A stretch of DNA of 64,000 bases, from contig NZ_AP017313.1 in assembly GCF_002355435.1 (NCBI RefSeq), positions 5,084,001 through 5,148,000 on the forward strand, written 5' to 3'. Shown in pieces: positions 9,080 to 17,709 of this stretch. The translations under genes and the position numbers were made by a program. The notes beneath the pieces are model-generated. The model did not search any database. It worked only from the letters and a program-made list of their open reading frames with translations, and was not told the origin of the DNA. Origin of the DNA: Mucilaginibacter gotjawali (GTDB lineage: Bacteria; Bacteroidota; Bacteroidia; Sphingobacteriales; Sphingobacteriaceae). Positions within the stretch are counted from its first letter, which is position 1, and each line of letters opens with the position of its first letter.

Positions 9080-10654
9080 ATGGTAGAGGTAAGACCAGAT
9101 GAAGTATCAGCAATTTTGCGTCAGCAATTAGCCGGCTTCAAGTCAGAATCTGAATTAGAAGAAGTGGGTACTGTGCTCCAGGTGGGCGACGGTATCGCGC
9201 GCGTTTACGGATTAACAAAAGTACAATCAGGCGAGCTGGTTGAGTTTGGTACCGGTTTACAGGGTATCGTACTTAACCTTGAAGAAGATAACGTGGGTGT
9301 GGTATTGCTCGGTAAATCCGATGATATAAAAGAAGGTGATACCGTTAAACGTACCAACCGCATCGCCTCAATCAATGTAGGTGAAGGCATGCTTGGCCGC
9401 GTTGTGGATACCCTGGGTAATCCTATCGACGGTAAAGGCCCTATAAAAGGCCAGACCTACGAAATGCCTTTGGAGCGTAAAGCACCAGGCGTTATCTATC
9501 GTCAGCCGGTAACCGAGCCATTACAAACAGGTATCAAAGCGATTGATGCGATGATCCCTATCGGTCGCGGACAGCGTGAGCTGGTAATCGGCGACAGGCA
9601 GACAGGTAAAACTGCCGTTTGTATCGATACCATCATCAACCAGAAAGAATTTTACGAAGCCGGTAAACCGGTAATATGTATCTATGTTGCCTGCGGCCAG
9701 AAAGCTTCTACCGTAGCCAACATCGTTCGCACATTGGAAGAAAAAGGCGCTATGCCATTTTCTATCATCGTTGCAGCCAACGCTTCTGACTCTGCTACCA
9801 TGCAGTTCTTTGCTCCGTTTGCTGGTGCAGCAATCGGCGAATACTTCCGTGACACAGGTCGCCCGGCATTGATCATTTATGATGATCTTTCAAAACAGGC
9901 GGTTGCTTATCGTGAAGTATCCTTATTACTTCGTCGCCCACCGGGCCGTGAAGCATATCCTGGTGACGTATTTTATCTGCACAGCCGTTTACTGGAACGT
10001 GCCGCTAAAATCAGCCAGAATGATGAGATTGCACAGGCCATGAACGATCTTCCTGATTCTATCAGGGGTATTGTAAAAGGAGGTGGTTCGTTAACGGCTT
10101 TGCCGATCATCGAAACACAGGCTGGTGACGTATCTGCTTATATCCCTACCAACGTAATTTCAATTACCGACGGCCAGATCTTCCTTGAATCTAACTTGTT
10201 TAACGCAGGTGTTCGCCCGGCCATCAACGTAGGTATTTCGGTATCACGTGTGGGTGGTAACGCACAGATCAAGTCAATGAAAAAGGTTGCCGGTACGTTA
10301 AAGCTTGACCAGGCACAATACCGCGAGCTGGAAGCTTTCTCAAAATTCGGTTCAGATCTGGACGCTTCAACTAAAACTGTATTGGATAAAGGTGCGCGTA
10401 ACGTTGAGATCTTAAAGCAAGGACAATATTCACCTGTAACTGTTGAAAAACAGGTTGCAATTATTTACCTGGGTACTAAAAACCTGATGCGTAATGTTCC
10501 GGTAAATAAGATCCGTGAATTTGAAAGCGAATTTACCAGCCAGCTGGAAGCACGTCACCCTGAAACATTAGCTGCCCTTAAAGCAGGTAAGTTTGATGAT
10601 ACGATCACCGGCGTACTGGAAACAGTTGCTAAAGAAATGACCGGGAAGTACTAA
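9080..10654 (+). CDS. atpA: ATP synthase F1 subunit alpha
   Basis: A 524-residue alpha subunit with the N-terminal beta-barrel, the nucleotide-binding domain and the C-terminal helical bundle. The P-loop is GDRQTGKT (171-178), the Walker B region is LIIYDDLSKQA, and the DPRS-like region contains LLRRPPGREAYPGD. The arginine finger lies in ISVSRVGGNAQ. It forms the non-catalytic sites of the alpha3beta3 ring. The beta subunit gene atpD is not in this operon. Confidence 0.97.
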   Translation: MVEVRPDEVSAILRQQLAGFKSESELEEVGTVLQVGDGIARVYGLTKVQSGELVEFGTGLQGIVLNLEEDNVGVVLLGKSDDIKEGDTVKRTNRIASINVGEGMLGRVVDTLGNPIDGKGPIKGQTYEMPLERKAPGVIYRQPVTEPLQTGIKAIDAMIPIGRGQRELVIGDRQTGKTAVCIDTIINQKEFYEAGKPVICIYVACGQKASTVANIVRTLEEKGAMPFSIIVAANASDSATMQFFAPFAGAAIGEYFRDTGRPALIIYDDLSKQAVAYREVSLLLRRPPGREAYPGDVFYLHSRLLERAAKISQNDEIAQAMNDLPDSIRGIVKGGGSLTALPIIETQAGDVSAYIPTNVISITDGQIFLESNLFNAGVRPAINVGISVSRVGGNAQIKSMKKVAGTLKLDQAQYRELEAFSKFGSDLDASTKTVLDKGARNVEILKQGQYSPVTVEKQVAIIYLGTKNLMRNVPVNKIREFESEFTSQLEARHPETLAALKAGKFDDTITGVLETVAKEMTGKY

Positions 10655-10655
10655 T

Positions 10656-10790
10656 TTAGATATGAGATGTTAGATGTGAGATATGAGACAAAAGCATAGC
10701 TTACAGCTAACAGGAAGTTAAGAGAGATTGATGATTGAGAAGGGGGATGAAAATCTCAAATCTCAAATCTCAAATCTCAAATCTCAAAAA
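10656..10790. repeat. Iterated-word inverted repeat between atpA and atpG
   Basis: The left arm (about 10659-10688) iterates ATGAGAT/GTGAGAT words. The right arm (about 10752-10787) is a tandem run of the heptamer AATCTCA, five units in a row, ending directly before the atpG start. The arms are complementary. The heptamer array is open in frame with atpG, so automatic start calling extends atpG upstream through it. Confidence 0.75.
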
Positions 10791-10793
10791 AGA

Positions 10794-11690
10794 ATGGCTA
10801 ATTTAAAAGAAGTAAGAAACAGGATAAAATCCGTAAGCTCAACACAGCAGATCACCAAAGCCATGAAAATGGTTTCGGCGGCTAAGCTGAAAAGGGCTAC
10901 GAATGCTATTGTACAATTGCGCCCTTATGCTAACAAGCTGAAGGAATTATTGGCCAATTTATCGGCAAGCCTTGAAGACGGTTCATCGCCATTCCTGGCC
11001 GAGCGCGAGCCCAATAAAGTGCTGGTTATCGTAGTATCCTCCAATCGTGGTTTGGCAGGCGCTTTTAATGCAAATGTTATTAAAACCGCCAATAACCTGA
11101 TTGCCGAGAAATACAGCGCGCAGTTAAGAGCAGGCAATGTTTCTATCGTAGCGATCGGTAAAAAAAGCCAGGAGTTTTATCAAAGGCGCAACTATAATGT
11201 TATTGGTAACAATAACGACCTGTACCTTGATTTGAATTTCGAAAATGCTTCAAAGATCACCGAGAGCATTATGGAAGGCTTTTTGAAAGGCGATTACGAC
11301 CGGGTTGAACTGGTGTATAATCAATTTAAAAATGCCGCAATGCAAATATTGGTTGCTGAACAACTGATTCCGGTTCCGAAGCCTGCTGTAAAAGAAGTAA
11401 AAAAGGAAACCAAAGCGGCCGTACAGGTTGATTATATCCTTGAGCCTTCGCAGGAATCGATTGTTGAACAGCTAATCCCGAAAAACATCAAAACGCAGTT
11501 ATACAAAGCCGTATTGGATTCAAACGCATCTGAACATGGCGCCCGGATGACGGCGATGGATAAAGCCACTGAAAATGCCGGCGATTTGTTAAAAGCCTTA
11601 AAGCTTTCCTACAACCAGGCCCGCCAGGCGGCGATCACTACCGAGCTTACCGAAATTGTAAGCGGCGCGGCAGCTCTTTCGGCAGAATAG
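10794..11690 (+). CDS. atpG: ATP synthase F1 subunit gamma
   Basis: A 298-residue central-stalk subunit. The start MANLKEVRNRIKSV and the TKAMKMVSAAKLKRA segment are the family N-terminal helix. The C-terminal helix contains EHGARMTAMDKATENAGDLL. I place the start at the ATG at 10794, preceded by AAAAAAGA. The open frame runs back to 10728, but those 22 codons would translate a tandem heptamer (LKSQISNLKSQ-like), so they are not real protein. An insert around AVKEVKKETKAAVQVD is common in this phylum. It is the last gene of the operon. Confidence 0.93.
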   Translation: MANLKEVRNRIKSVSSTQQITKAMKMVSAAKLKRATNAIVQLRPYANKLKELLANLSASLEDGSSPFLAEREPNKVLVIVVSSNRGLAGAFNANVIKTANNLIAEKYSAQLRAGNVSIVAIGKKSQEFYQRRNYNVIGNNNDLYLDLNFENASKITESIMEGFLKGDYDRVELVYNQFKNAAMQILVAEQLIPVPKPAVKEVKKETKAAVQVDYILEPSQESIVEQLIPKNIKTQLYKAVLDSNASEHGARMTAMDKATENAGDLLKALKLSYNQARQAAITTELTEIVSGAAALSAE

Positions 11691-11708
11691 GCCCAGCCCC
11701 CTCTAAAT

Positions 11709-11735
11709 CTCCTCCGCCAATTGGCGGAGAGACTT
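11709..11735. repeat. Perfect short palindrome downstream of atpG
   Basis: CTCCGCCAATTGGCGGAG is an 18-nt perfect palindrome within the stretch from 11709 to 11735. It lies between the atpG stop and the terminator. It could form a stable cruciform or RNA hairpin but lacks a T-tract of its own. Confidence 0.7.
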
Positions 11736-11744
11736 AAAAAATAT

Positions 11745-11775
11745 AAAAAGGCTTCCCTATTTGGGAGGCCTTTTT
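11745..11775 (+). terminator. Intrinsic terminator of the ATP synthase operon
   Basis: AAAAAGGCTTCCC (11745-11757) pairs with GGGAGGCCTTTTT (11763-11775) over 13 bp with one G-T wobble and a five-base loop. The A-tract and T-tract make it potentially bidirectional. Its position 55 bp after the atpG stop suits operon termination. Confidence 0.88.
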
Positions 11776-11779
11776 GTTG

Positions 11780-11866
11780 TCAGAACCGGGATTTTTAGGA
11801 TTAATCAGATTCATCGGATTTTCATCCCGTTAACCTGATAAATCTGTTTAATCCTGGTTCAGACTT
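11780..11866. repeat. Iterated-word inverted repeat after the atp terminator
   Basis: The left part (AGAACCGGGATT, GGATTAATCAGATT) and the right part (AAATCTGTTTAATCCTGGTTC) are imperfect reverse complements built from GGATTAA/CAGATT words. It belongs to the same structural class as the repeats at 8406, 10656, 13929, 17553 and 54238 but uses a different word. Confidence 0.65.
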
Positions 11867-11899
11867 TAAACAATCCTAAACCCGCTTTGTTAATATGGT

Positions 11900-12097
11900 A
11901 TGACAAAGCCAGCAAATTCAAAAGAAAAACCATCGCCTGCGGATACGCCAACAAAAAGGCCGCATGATAATGGCGGTAAAAGCAAAGTGCGTAAAGCAGA
12001 CCGAATTTATCATGCAGATGAACCGCACGGCGGAGATATTGCCAAACAACATGAACAGGAAGAGCAACCGGTTCATTCGGCGGACGTTAAAGGGTGA
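11900..12097 (+). CDS. Small hydrophilic hypothetical protein
   Basis: A 65-residue ORF (MTKPANSKEKPSPADTP...) rich in Lys, Asp, Glu, His and Pro, without hydrophobic segments, and probably disordered. I recognise no domain. Codon use (AAA, GAA, GCG, GGC) looks like the neighbours. It stands alone between the atpG terminator and the convergent ABC transporter. It could be a real small protein or a chance ORF; no decisive signal is visible. Confidence 0.45.
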   Translation: MTKPANSKEKPSPADTPTKRPHDNGGKSKVRKADRIYHADEPHGGDIAKQHEQEEQPVHSADVKG

Positions 12098-12120
12098 TTT
12101 AACGTTTTAACGCAACAAAA

Positions 12121-13920
12121 TTACCTGCTGATCCCTGCCGAATTAAACTGCAGGTCATATAGTTTGCGGTAAAAGCCGTGCTCTATCCGCAGTAATTCCT
12201 GGTGTGTGCCAATTTCTTTTATCTCGCCATGATCAAGCACGATGATCTTGTCGGCGCTTTGGATGGTGGATAAGCGGTGAGCTATCACGATGGCGGTACG
12301 GCCCTGCATCAGCTTGTTGATGGCATTTTGTATCAGGATCTCTGTTTCTGTATCTACGGACGAGGTGGCTTCATCCAGCACGAGAATTGCCGGGTTATAA
12401 ACCAATGCCCTGATGAATGAAATTAACTGCGCCTGCCCGGCGGACAGTGTTGCCCCACGTTCCATAACATTATAGGCATAGCCGCCTGGCAAACGTTCAA
12501 TAAAATCATGAGCGCCCACGTCTCTGGCGGCTGCGATCACTTGCTCCAATGTTATAGCGGGATTATTCAGGCTGATGTTATTGGCGATGGTATCTGTAAA
12601 CAAAAACACATCCTGTATTACAGTGGCTATTCGCGAGCGAAGGTAATTAACATCATATTCGCGGATATCTATCCCGTCTACCATTACACTGCCTTTTCCA
12701 ATTTCGTAAAAACGGTTCAGTATGTTGATGGTGGATGATTTACCGGCGCCGGTAGCGCCCACCAGGGCCAGCGTTTTTCCGGGTTCGATGTGGAAGCTGA
12801 TGTCTTTTAATACCCAGTTTTCGTCGTTATAAGCAAACCAAACGTTTTTAAATTCTATATCGCCCAAAATACTGGCTGGTTTTAAGGCACCGGTATTTAC
12901 CGCAACTTCATCGGTATCCAATACCTTGAAGATCCTGTCGGCTCCTACCATGCCCATTTGCAGCGTATTAAATTTATCCGCCAGCTGGCGGATCGGCCTG
13001 AAAAGCATATTCAGCAATACGATAAATCCCGTAATTACGCCGGGGGTGATACCGTGTTCTGCCGCTGAGAATGATTTGATTTGCTGATCAGATAAGATCC
13101 GTTTACATCCATACCAAACTAACAAGCCGATGCAAATAGCAAACAAAATTTCCACCACGGGGAAAAAGATGGAATAATACCAATTGGAGCGGATATTAGC
13201 GTCCCTGTATTTTTTGTTTACGGCGACAAACTTGCGCATCTCCTGGTCTTCCCGCGCGAAATTCTGAATAATGCTGATGCCCGAAATATGCTCCGCCAAA
13301 AAAGTATTCAGATGCGCCACCTGTGTGCGTACTTCCTGGAAGGATGATTTTATCGCTTCCTTGAAAACATAAGTAGATAAAAGCAGCAATGGCATCGGGA
13401 TGAGCGTGATCAGCGCGAGCTTCCAATCCTGGTACATCATGATGCCAATAACAGCAATCACCAGCAGCATATCCCCCATTATGGAAATTAGTCCTTCTGA
13501 AAAGATATCGGCAATGGTTTCCAGGTCTGACACGGTTCGGGTAATGAGCATGCCAATCGGCGTGCGGTCGAAATATTTTAACCGCAGGCTGGTGATGTGG
13601 TTAAAAATATCAATCCGCAGATCACGGATCACAGATTGGCCGAGGGAGTTGGTCAAATATGTTTGGTAATATTGGGCTATGGTTTGTATAAAGAGCTGTA
13701 AAAACATCAGTTCAACCATAAACCGCATGCCGTTATAATCGCTCTTTAAGATATAATTATCCAGTGTTTTTTGGATCAGGATAGGTTGAACAATGGCATT
13801 GGCGGCAATAAAAACTGTTAAAAACGCCGAAATGATAAATGTAAGCCGGTAAGGTTTCACATATTTCATTACCCTGCCAAGCAGTTTCCAATCAAGCGCT
13901 TTACCGGTTACTTCGGCCAT
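12121..13920 (-). CDS. ABC exporter, fused permease and ATPase (MsbA/MDR-like)
   Basis: A 599-residue half-transporter. Six transmembrane helices (about residues 25-310) precede one nucleotide-binding domain. Motifs: Walker A GATGAGKSS (388-396), Q-loop Gln436, signature LSAGQ (492-496, Ala in place of the usual first Gly), Walker B ILVLDE (512-517), and H-loop His548 in IVIAHRLS. It would act as a homodimer or heterodimer in the inner membrane, exporting a lipid, drug or peptide. No linked partner or substrate gene is present, so the substrate is unknown. The gene lies immediately downstream of truA on the same strand, with about 110 bp of iterated-word inverted repeat between them. Confidence 0.93.
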   Translation of the reverse strand: MAEVTGKALDWKLLGRVMKYVKPYRLTFIISAFLTVFIAANAIVQPILIQKTLDNYILKSDYNGMRFMVELMFLQLFIQTIAQYYQTYLTNSLGQSVIRDLRIDIFNHITSLRLKYFDRTPIGMLITRTVSDLETIADIFSEGLISIMGDMLLVIAVIGIMMYQDWKLALITLIPMPLLLLSTYVFKEAIKSSFQEVRTQVAHLNTFLAEHISGISIIQNFAREDQEMRKFVAVNKKYRDANIRSNWYYSIFFPVVEILFAICIGLLVWYGCKRILSDQQIKSFSAAEHGITPGVITGFIVLLNMLFRPIRQLADKFNTLQMGMVGADRIFKVLDTDEVAVNTGALKPASILGDIEFKNVWFAYNDENWVLKDISFHIEPGKTLALVGATGAGKSSTINILNRFYEIGKGSVMVDGIDIREYDVNYLRSRIATVIQDVFLFTDTIANNISLNNPAITLEQVIAAARDVGAHDFIERLPGGYAYNVMERGATLSAGQAQLISFIRALVYNPAILVLDEATSSVDTETEILIQNAINKLMQGRTAIVIAHRLSTIQSADKIIVLDHGEIKEIGTHQELLRIEHGFYRKLYDLQFNSAGISR

Positions 13921-13928
13921 TTTTTATT

Positions 13929-14021
13929 TACGAATTACGAGTTACGAATTACGATTTTTTTATTTGAAAGATTGTCTGAATTGAGTTAAACATTTAATAA
14001 ATCTAAAATCGTAATTCGTAA
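13929..14021. repeat. Iterated-word inverted repeat between truA and the ABC exporter
   Basis: TTACGAATTACGAT (13942-13955) is perfectly complementary to ATCGTAATTCGTAA (14008-14021). The left arm iterates the word TACGAAT/TACGAGT three times from 13929. The arms abut the truA stop and the ABC exporter start. Confidence 0.8.
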
Positions 14022-14029
14022 ATCTAAAA

Positions 14030-14791
14030 TCAATACAAAACTTCCGTCAGATATAACCCGCATGCAGGTACGGAAGTTCCCGCTTTGCTCCTGTTTTTGC
14101 TTTCAATAATTTGCTGCACGGCTTCGGGTTCAATTTCTTTACGGCCAACCATGATGAGCGTACCTACTATTGCCCTTACCATATTACGTAAAAAGCGGTC
14201 GGCCGAGATGCGAAAAACGATGCCGCTTTCCGTTTCTTCCCAACGGGCATAAGTAATTTTACAATTATTGGTTTTTACCTGCGTGTTTGATTTACTAAAA
14301 CAGCTGAAATCAGTATAAGCCATCATCAATTGGGCTGCTTTATTCATCAGCTCCAGATCTGGCCGGTCACGCAACTCCCAGGAATAATTATTTTTAAATG
14401 GATCCTTGTTAAAATGAATATGGTATTCGTAAGTCCGCAACCTGGCATCGAAGCGGGCATTTGCATCCGCTGCCACCGGGAATATATCCTTTACAGCAAT
14501 ATCAACCGGTAAAACAGCATTGATACTCCTTAACAAACTTTCCTTTTTTTCCATGGACCATGGACCATGGTCCATGGTCTCTCCTGCGTCGAAATGCGCA
14601 AAAAAGTCCTTTGCATGAACGCCGGTATCGGTGCGCCCGCAGCCTGTTGTTTCAATGGGTTGCCTCAATATGATGGAAAGTTTCTCATTCAACACTTGCT
14701 GTACGCTCATCGCATTTTTCTGAACCTGCCAGCCATGATAATTGGTGCCGTTGTAGGAGAGCTGAATAAAGTAACGTTGAAGGGTTGCCAC
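14030..14791 (-). CDS. truA: tRNA pseudouridine(38-40) synthase TruA
   Basis: It isomerises uridines 38-40 in the tRNA anticodon stem. The core reads QRYFIQLSYNGTNYHGWQVQ and GRTDTGVHA with catalytic Asp55. Later motifs are FDARLRTYEYHI, FSCFSK and DRFLRNMVRAIVGT. I chose the GTG at 14791 (VATLQRYF...), giving 253 residues, which is normal. The open frame extends to 14851 but adds 20 residues with no family counterpart. Between FAHFDAG and the SINAVLPVDIAV motif there is an extra stretch, MDHGPWSM (about 73-80). It is encoded by a perfect 24-nt palindrome at 14556-14579. Confidence 0.93.
   Translation of the reverse strand: MATLQRYFIQLSYNGTNYHGWQVQKNAMSVQQVLNEKLSIILRQPIETTGCGRTDTGVHAKDFFAHFDAGETMDHGPWSMEKKESLLRSINAVLPVDIAVKDIFPVAADANARFDARLRTYEYHIHFNKDPFKNNYSWELRDRPDLELMNKAAQLMMAYTDFSCFSKSNTQVKTNNCKITYARWEETESGIVFRISADRFLRNMVRAIVGTLIMVGRKEIEPEAVQQIIESKNRSKAGTSVPACGLYLTEVLY
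14556..14579. repeat. Perfect 24-nt palindrome inside truA
   Basis: GACCATGGACCA followed by its exact reverse complement, made of iterated CCATGGA/CCATGGT words. It sits in frame in the truA coding sequence and adds residues at a surface loop position. It is structurally the same class as the intergenic iterated-word repeats. Confidence 0.9.
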
Positions 14792-14852
14792 AATGCAAAG
14801 GTAACAATTGTTAAAATGTTTTGACCCATACCAAAACAGGGCGCAGGGCAAT

Positions 14853-14991
14853 CGCGTTTAAAATACCGGCATGGAATTTTTCGCCCCGACCAGAAAAATT
14901 ATAAATAAAAATTTTCAAAAAAGCAAGCAAATCGCCGAAAAAATTACTGTCCCAGGTGTCCCAGGTCTATTCATCCGTCCCGGGTGGTTCA
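14853..14991. repeat. Dispersed repeat, copy 1 (139 bp core)
   Basis: This segment between truA and ggt matches the reverse complement of 54689-54827 from end to end. Both copies are 139 bp. The first 40-odd bases are nearly identical (GCGTTTAAAATACCGGCATG then AATTTTTCGCCCCGACCAG), the middle diverges, and the last 25 bases are again nearly identical (TCCCGGGTGGTTCA). Weaker similarity continues to about 15022. On the minus strand, part of it reads NHPGxMNxPGTxGTxIF in both copies. Confidence 0.85.
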
Positions 14992-15100
14992 GCCGGTTTG
15001 GATATCCTAATGCCCTTGCCTGGTCTTATAAATACGTCGTCAACAAAAAGCTATTTTTTTTTAAATACGATTCTGTGAAAGAGGCCTGCTTAACAAAGTC

Positions 15101-16858
15101 TTACCATCCTGATTTCGTATCGTCCCCCCGCGGATCTGCGCCGCCATGGTAATAACCATCTTTGGTTATCAAAATAGCATCAACGCGGCCGATCTGGCCA
15201 TGGTCAACCATTTTATAGCCTTTTTTTTCCAGGCGGCTTTTTTCCTCAGCTCTAATAGTTCCCCTTTCCACTTCAATCACATCAGGCAGCCATTGGTGGT
15301 GAAAACGTTTTACATCTACGGCCTGCTGCATATCCATGTTAAACTCAATCACATTTAAGATGGTTTGAAATACCGAGGTAATAATGGTAGCCCCTCCCGG
15401 TGTCCCAACCACCATAAATAACTTTCCGTCTTTTTCAATAATGGTCGGCGTCATGGAGGATAGCATCCTTTTGCCCGGCTGGATACTGTTTGCCTTACCA
15501 CCTACTAATCCAAACATATTGGGCGCTCCCGGTTTCGAGCTAAAATCGTCCATTTCATTATTCAGCAAAAAGCCTGCGCCCTTTACAAAAATATGCGAGC
15601 CGAAAGAATCGTTCAGCGTGGTTGTGATCGACACTGCATTCCCTTCGGCATCTACAATGGAGTAATGGGTGGTTTGGTCGCTTTCGTAACCGGCTATAAT
15701 TCCGGGCTGTATGGAAGCGCTCGGCGTGGCTGCATCCCAATTAAAGCTTTTCATCCTCCTTTCGTTATATGCCGGGTTAATCAGGCTATCCACTGGTACC
15801 TTATAAAAATCCGGGTCGCCCAGGTATTTCGACCTATCAGCATAAACACGCCGTTCAGCTTCAACTACGAGTTGCACCGTAGAATCAGTATTATGCCCCC
15901 ACTGGCTCAACGGATACTTTTCAACGGAGTGTAAAAGCTGCAGCAAAGCAACACCACCGCTTGACGGTGGCGGCATAGTTATTATTTTATACCCTTTATA
16001 ATTTCCGGTAACCGCTTCGCGCCAGACAGAATGATAATTTCCAAGGTCATTTTTGGTCATTATGCCATTACCTCTTTTCATTTCGGCCACTATCTCATCG
16101 GCTACGAGGCCACCATAAAAACCTTCTCTACCTTTATCACGGATCAATTCGAGCGTTTTAGCCAGGTCTTCCTGCACCAGCAGGTCGCCCTCTTTCCAGG
16201 CATCGTTTTTCAGCAGGTAGGTTTTACCCGGGTTAAGTTTTATGAATTGCCCCTTGTCGTAATTAAGCGCTGATGCAAGTTTCCTGGTTATTTTAAAGCC
16301 ATTGCGTGCCAGGTTTATGGCAGGTTGCACAAGGTCGGCCCATTTTAATTTTCCGTATTTATGATGCGCCTGGACCATTCCGTCTACAGAACCCGGAACG
16401 CCTGATGCCTGGTGCGTATAGAGGCTCATATCAGGTATTATGTTACCTGCGCTGTCCTGGTACATTTTGCTGCCGGCGCTGGCAGGCGCTTTTTCCCTAA
16501 AGTCAAGCGTATTGGTTTTTCCGGATGCCGACCGGTAAACCATAAAACCTCCGCCACCAATGTTCCCGGCTTCAGGATGGGTAACCTCCAGGGCGAATTG
16601 TACTGCAACCGCGGCATCAACCGCATTACCGCCTTTTTTTAATATATCCAAACCGACCTTTGATGCAAAAGGCGTAGCGCAAACTACCATACCCTTGTTG
16701 TATTTGGTTGCATCCTGCGCATAGCAAACATGCACAGTAACAACCAGCAAAAGACATACAGAAAATTTTTGTAGCTTATTTTTTACGATGAAAAAAACAT
16801 CTCCCCTGCTCCCTGCCATTTTATTTGCGGCAAATATGTTGCTCATAATTAAAGTCAT
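15101..16858 (-). CDS. ggt: Gamma-glutamyltransferase
   Basis: A 585-residue open frame encoding a secreted or periplasmic gamma-glutamyltranspeptidase that cleaves glutathione and other gamma-glutamyl compounds. DFREKAP contains the substrate-binding Arg121. GNIGGGGFMV is conserved. The autoprocessing site is TTHYS with Thr396 as the expected new N-terminal nucleophile. The GTPGG region lines the active site. A hydrophobic signal segment (KFSVCLLLVVTVHVCYAQ, about 31-48) ends in AQ. Start choice is uncertain: the ATG at 16858, or Met14 at 16819, which leaves a shorter n-region. It is divergent from the beta-barrel gene. Confidence 0.93.
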   Translation of the reverse strand: MTLIMSNIFAANKMAGSRGDVFFIVKNKLQKFSVCLLLVVTVHVCYAQDATKYNKGMVVCATPFASKVGLDILKKGGNAVDAAVAVQFALEVTHPEAGNIGGGGFMVYRSASGKTNTLDFREKAPASAGSKMYQDSAGNIIPDMSLYTHQASGVPGSVDGMVQAHHKYGKLKWADLVQPAINLARNGFKITRKLASALNYDKGQFIKLNPGKTYLLKNDAWKEGDLLVQEDLAKTLELIRDKGREGFYGGLVADEIVAEMKRGNGIMTKNDLGNYHSVWREAVTGNYKGYKIITMPPPSSGGVALLQLLHSVEKYPLSQWGHNTDSTVQLVVEAERRVYADRSKYLGDPDFYKVPVDSLINPAYNERRMKSFNWDAATPSASIQPGIIAGYESDQTTHYSIVDAEGNAVSITTTLNDSFGSHIFVKGAGFLLNNEMDDFSSKPGAPNMFGLVGGKANSIQPGKRMLSSMTPTIIEKDGKLFMVVGTPGGATIITSVFQTILNVIEFNMDMQQAVDVKRFHHQWLPDVIEVERGTIRAEEKSRLEKKGYKMVDHGQIGRVDAILITKDGYYHGGADPRGDDTKSGW

Positions 16859-17045
16859 AGTGCGACTAATTTATAACAATTACGGTAATAAATTTTATAA
16901 TAACCATAATAATACAATTATACATTACATATCCTTTTTCATTTTTTATCTTTGAAAACCAACAATTTAAACGCAAATCTTCTTCGATTTTTGTATTAAA
17001 AAGCATAAAACCTCATTTTTGCCGTTTCATTTAAAACAATTACTT

Positions 17046-17540
17046 ATGAAAAAATTATTATTCAGTTCCTTTATTTTAGTTTCCGTTCTATTTCTCAGTC
17101 AGCAATCAAAAGCCCAGGATTACAAAACCGCGGTAGGCTTAAAATTTGGCGGCTATGAAAATGGTATTTCCGTTAAATATTTCAGCACACCTGATATAGC
17201 CCTCGAAGGCGAATTGGGTTTCCGCGCGCATGGCGTTGTGATCACCGGTTTATACGAGATTCACACTGAAGCTTTTGGTGTAAAAGAATTAAAGTTCTAT
17301 TATGGTGCAGGCGCACATATTGGTGCCGAAGGCAGCGGAGTTTATCAAACTTTTGACGGCGGCGACCAGGTGTATAACCAAAGCCATATCTTGCTGGGCG
17401 TTGATGGTGTTTTAGGGCTTGAATACAAAATCCCCCAAACCCCGGTCGCTATCAGCCTTGACTTAAACCCAAGGGTTGAACTGGCTACAGGGCCGTTTTT
17501 TGATATTGCACCCGGATTGGGCTTGAAATATACTTTTTAG
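17046..17540 (+). CDS. Small outer-membrane beta-barrel protein
   Basis: A 164-residue protein beginning MKKLLFSSFILVSVLFLSQQ with a signal peptide ending near SKAQ. The mature part alternates hydrophobic and polar residues (TAVGLKFGGYENGISVKYF, ISLDLNPRVEL) and ends in GLGLKYTF, whose terminal aromatic residue is typical of outer-membrane barrels. It probably forms a small eight-stranded barrel. I chose the ATG at 17046. The open frame extends nine codons upstream without improving the signal peptide. Function unknown. Confidence 0.75.
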   Translation: MKKLLFSSFILVSVLFLSQQSKAQDYKTAVGLKFGGYENGISVKYFSTPDIALEGELGFRAHGVVITGLYEIHTEAFGVKELKFYYGAGAHIGAEGSGVYQTFDGGDQVYNQSHILLGVDGVLGLEYKIPQTPVAISLDLNPRVELATGPFFDIAPGLGLKYTF

Positions 17541-17552
17541 GGGTTAAAGATT

Positions 17553-17705
17553 AGTGATTGGAGATTAGAGATCGGGCATAACTTGTATAATCACCCCTGC
17601 AGCAAGATGCTAATCTCCAACCACTTATGTATAACTTAGTAACTTTTGGCTAAACGTCAATTGCAGCTTCTTTTGGACTACCGGACTTTTCTGACTTTCG
17701 GACTA
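17553..17705. repeat. Iterated-word inverted repeat between convergent genes
   Basis: AGTGATTGGAGATTAG (17553-17568) pairs with CTAATCTCCAACCACT (17610-17625) with one mismatch. A further run of GGACT/GACTTT words occupies about 17673-17700. It lies between the barrel gene and the convergent subtilase and may double as a transcription end structure. Confidence 0.7.
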
Positions 17706-17709
17706 ATCT

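Noticed and set aside
14853..15022. Insertion sequence remnant
   Set aside because: No terminal inverted repeats, target duplication or transposase-like frame; kept only as a dispersed repeat.
14871..15152. Plus-strand ORF beginning MEFFAPTRK
   Set aside because: It mostly translates the dispersed repeat and the antisense of the ggt 3' end; no homologous frame is kept on that strand in the second copy.
16947..16954. TATCTTTG as the promoter of the barrel gene
   Set aside because: The -7 match is good and the distance is suitable, but no TTTG/TTG lies 17-23 bp upstream, so I do not list it as a feature.
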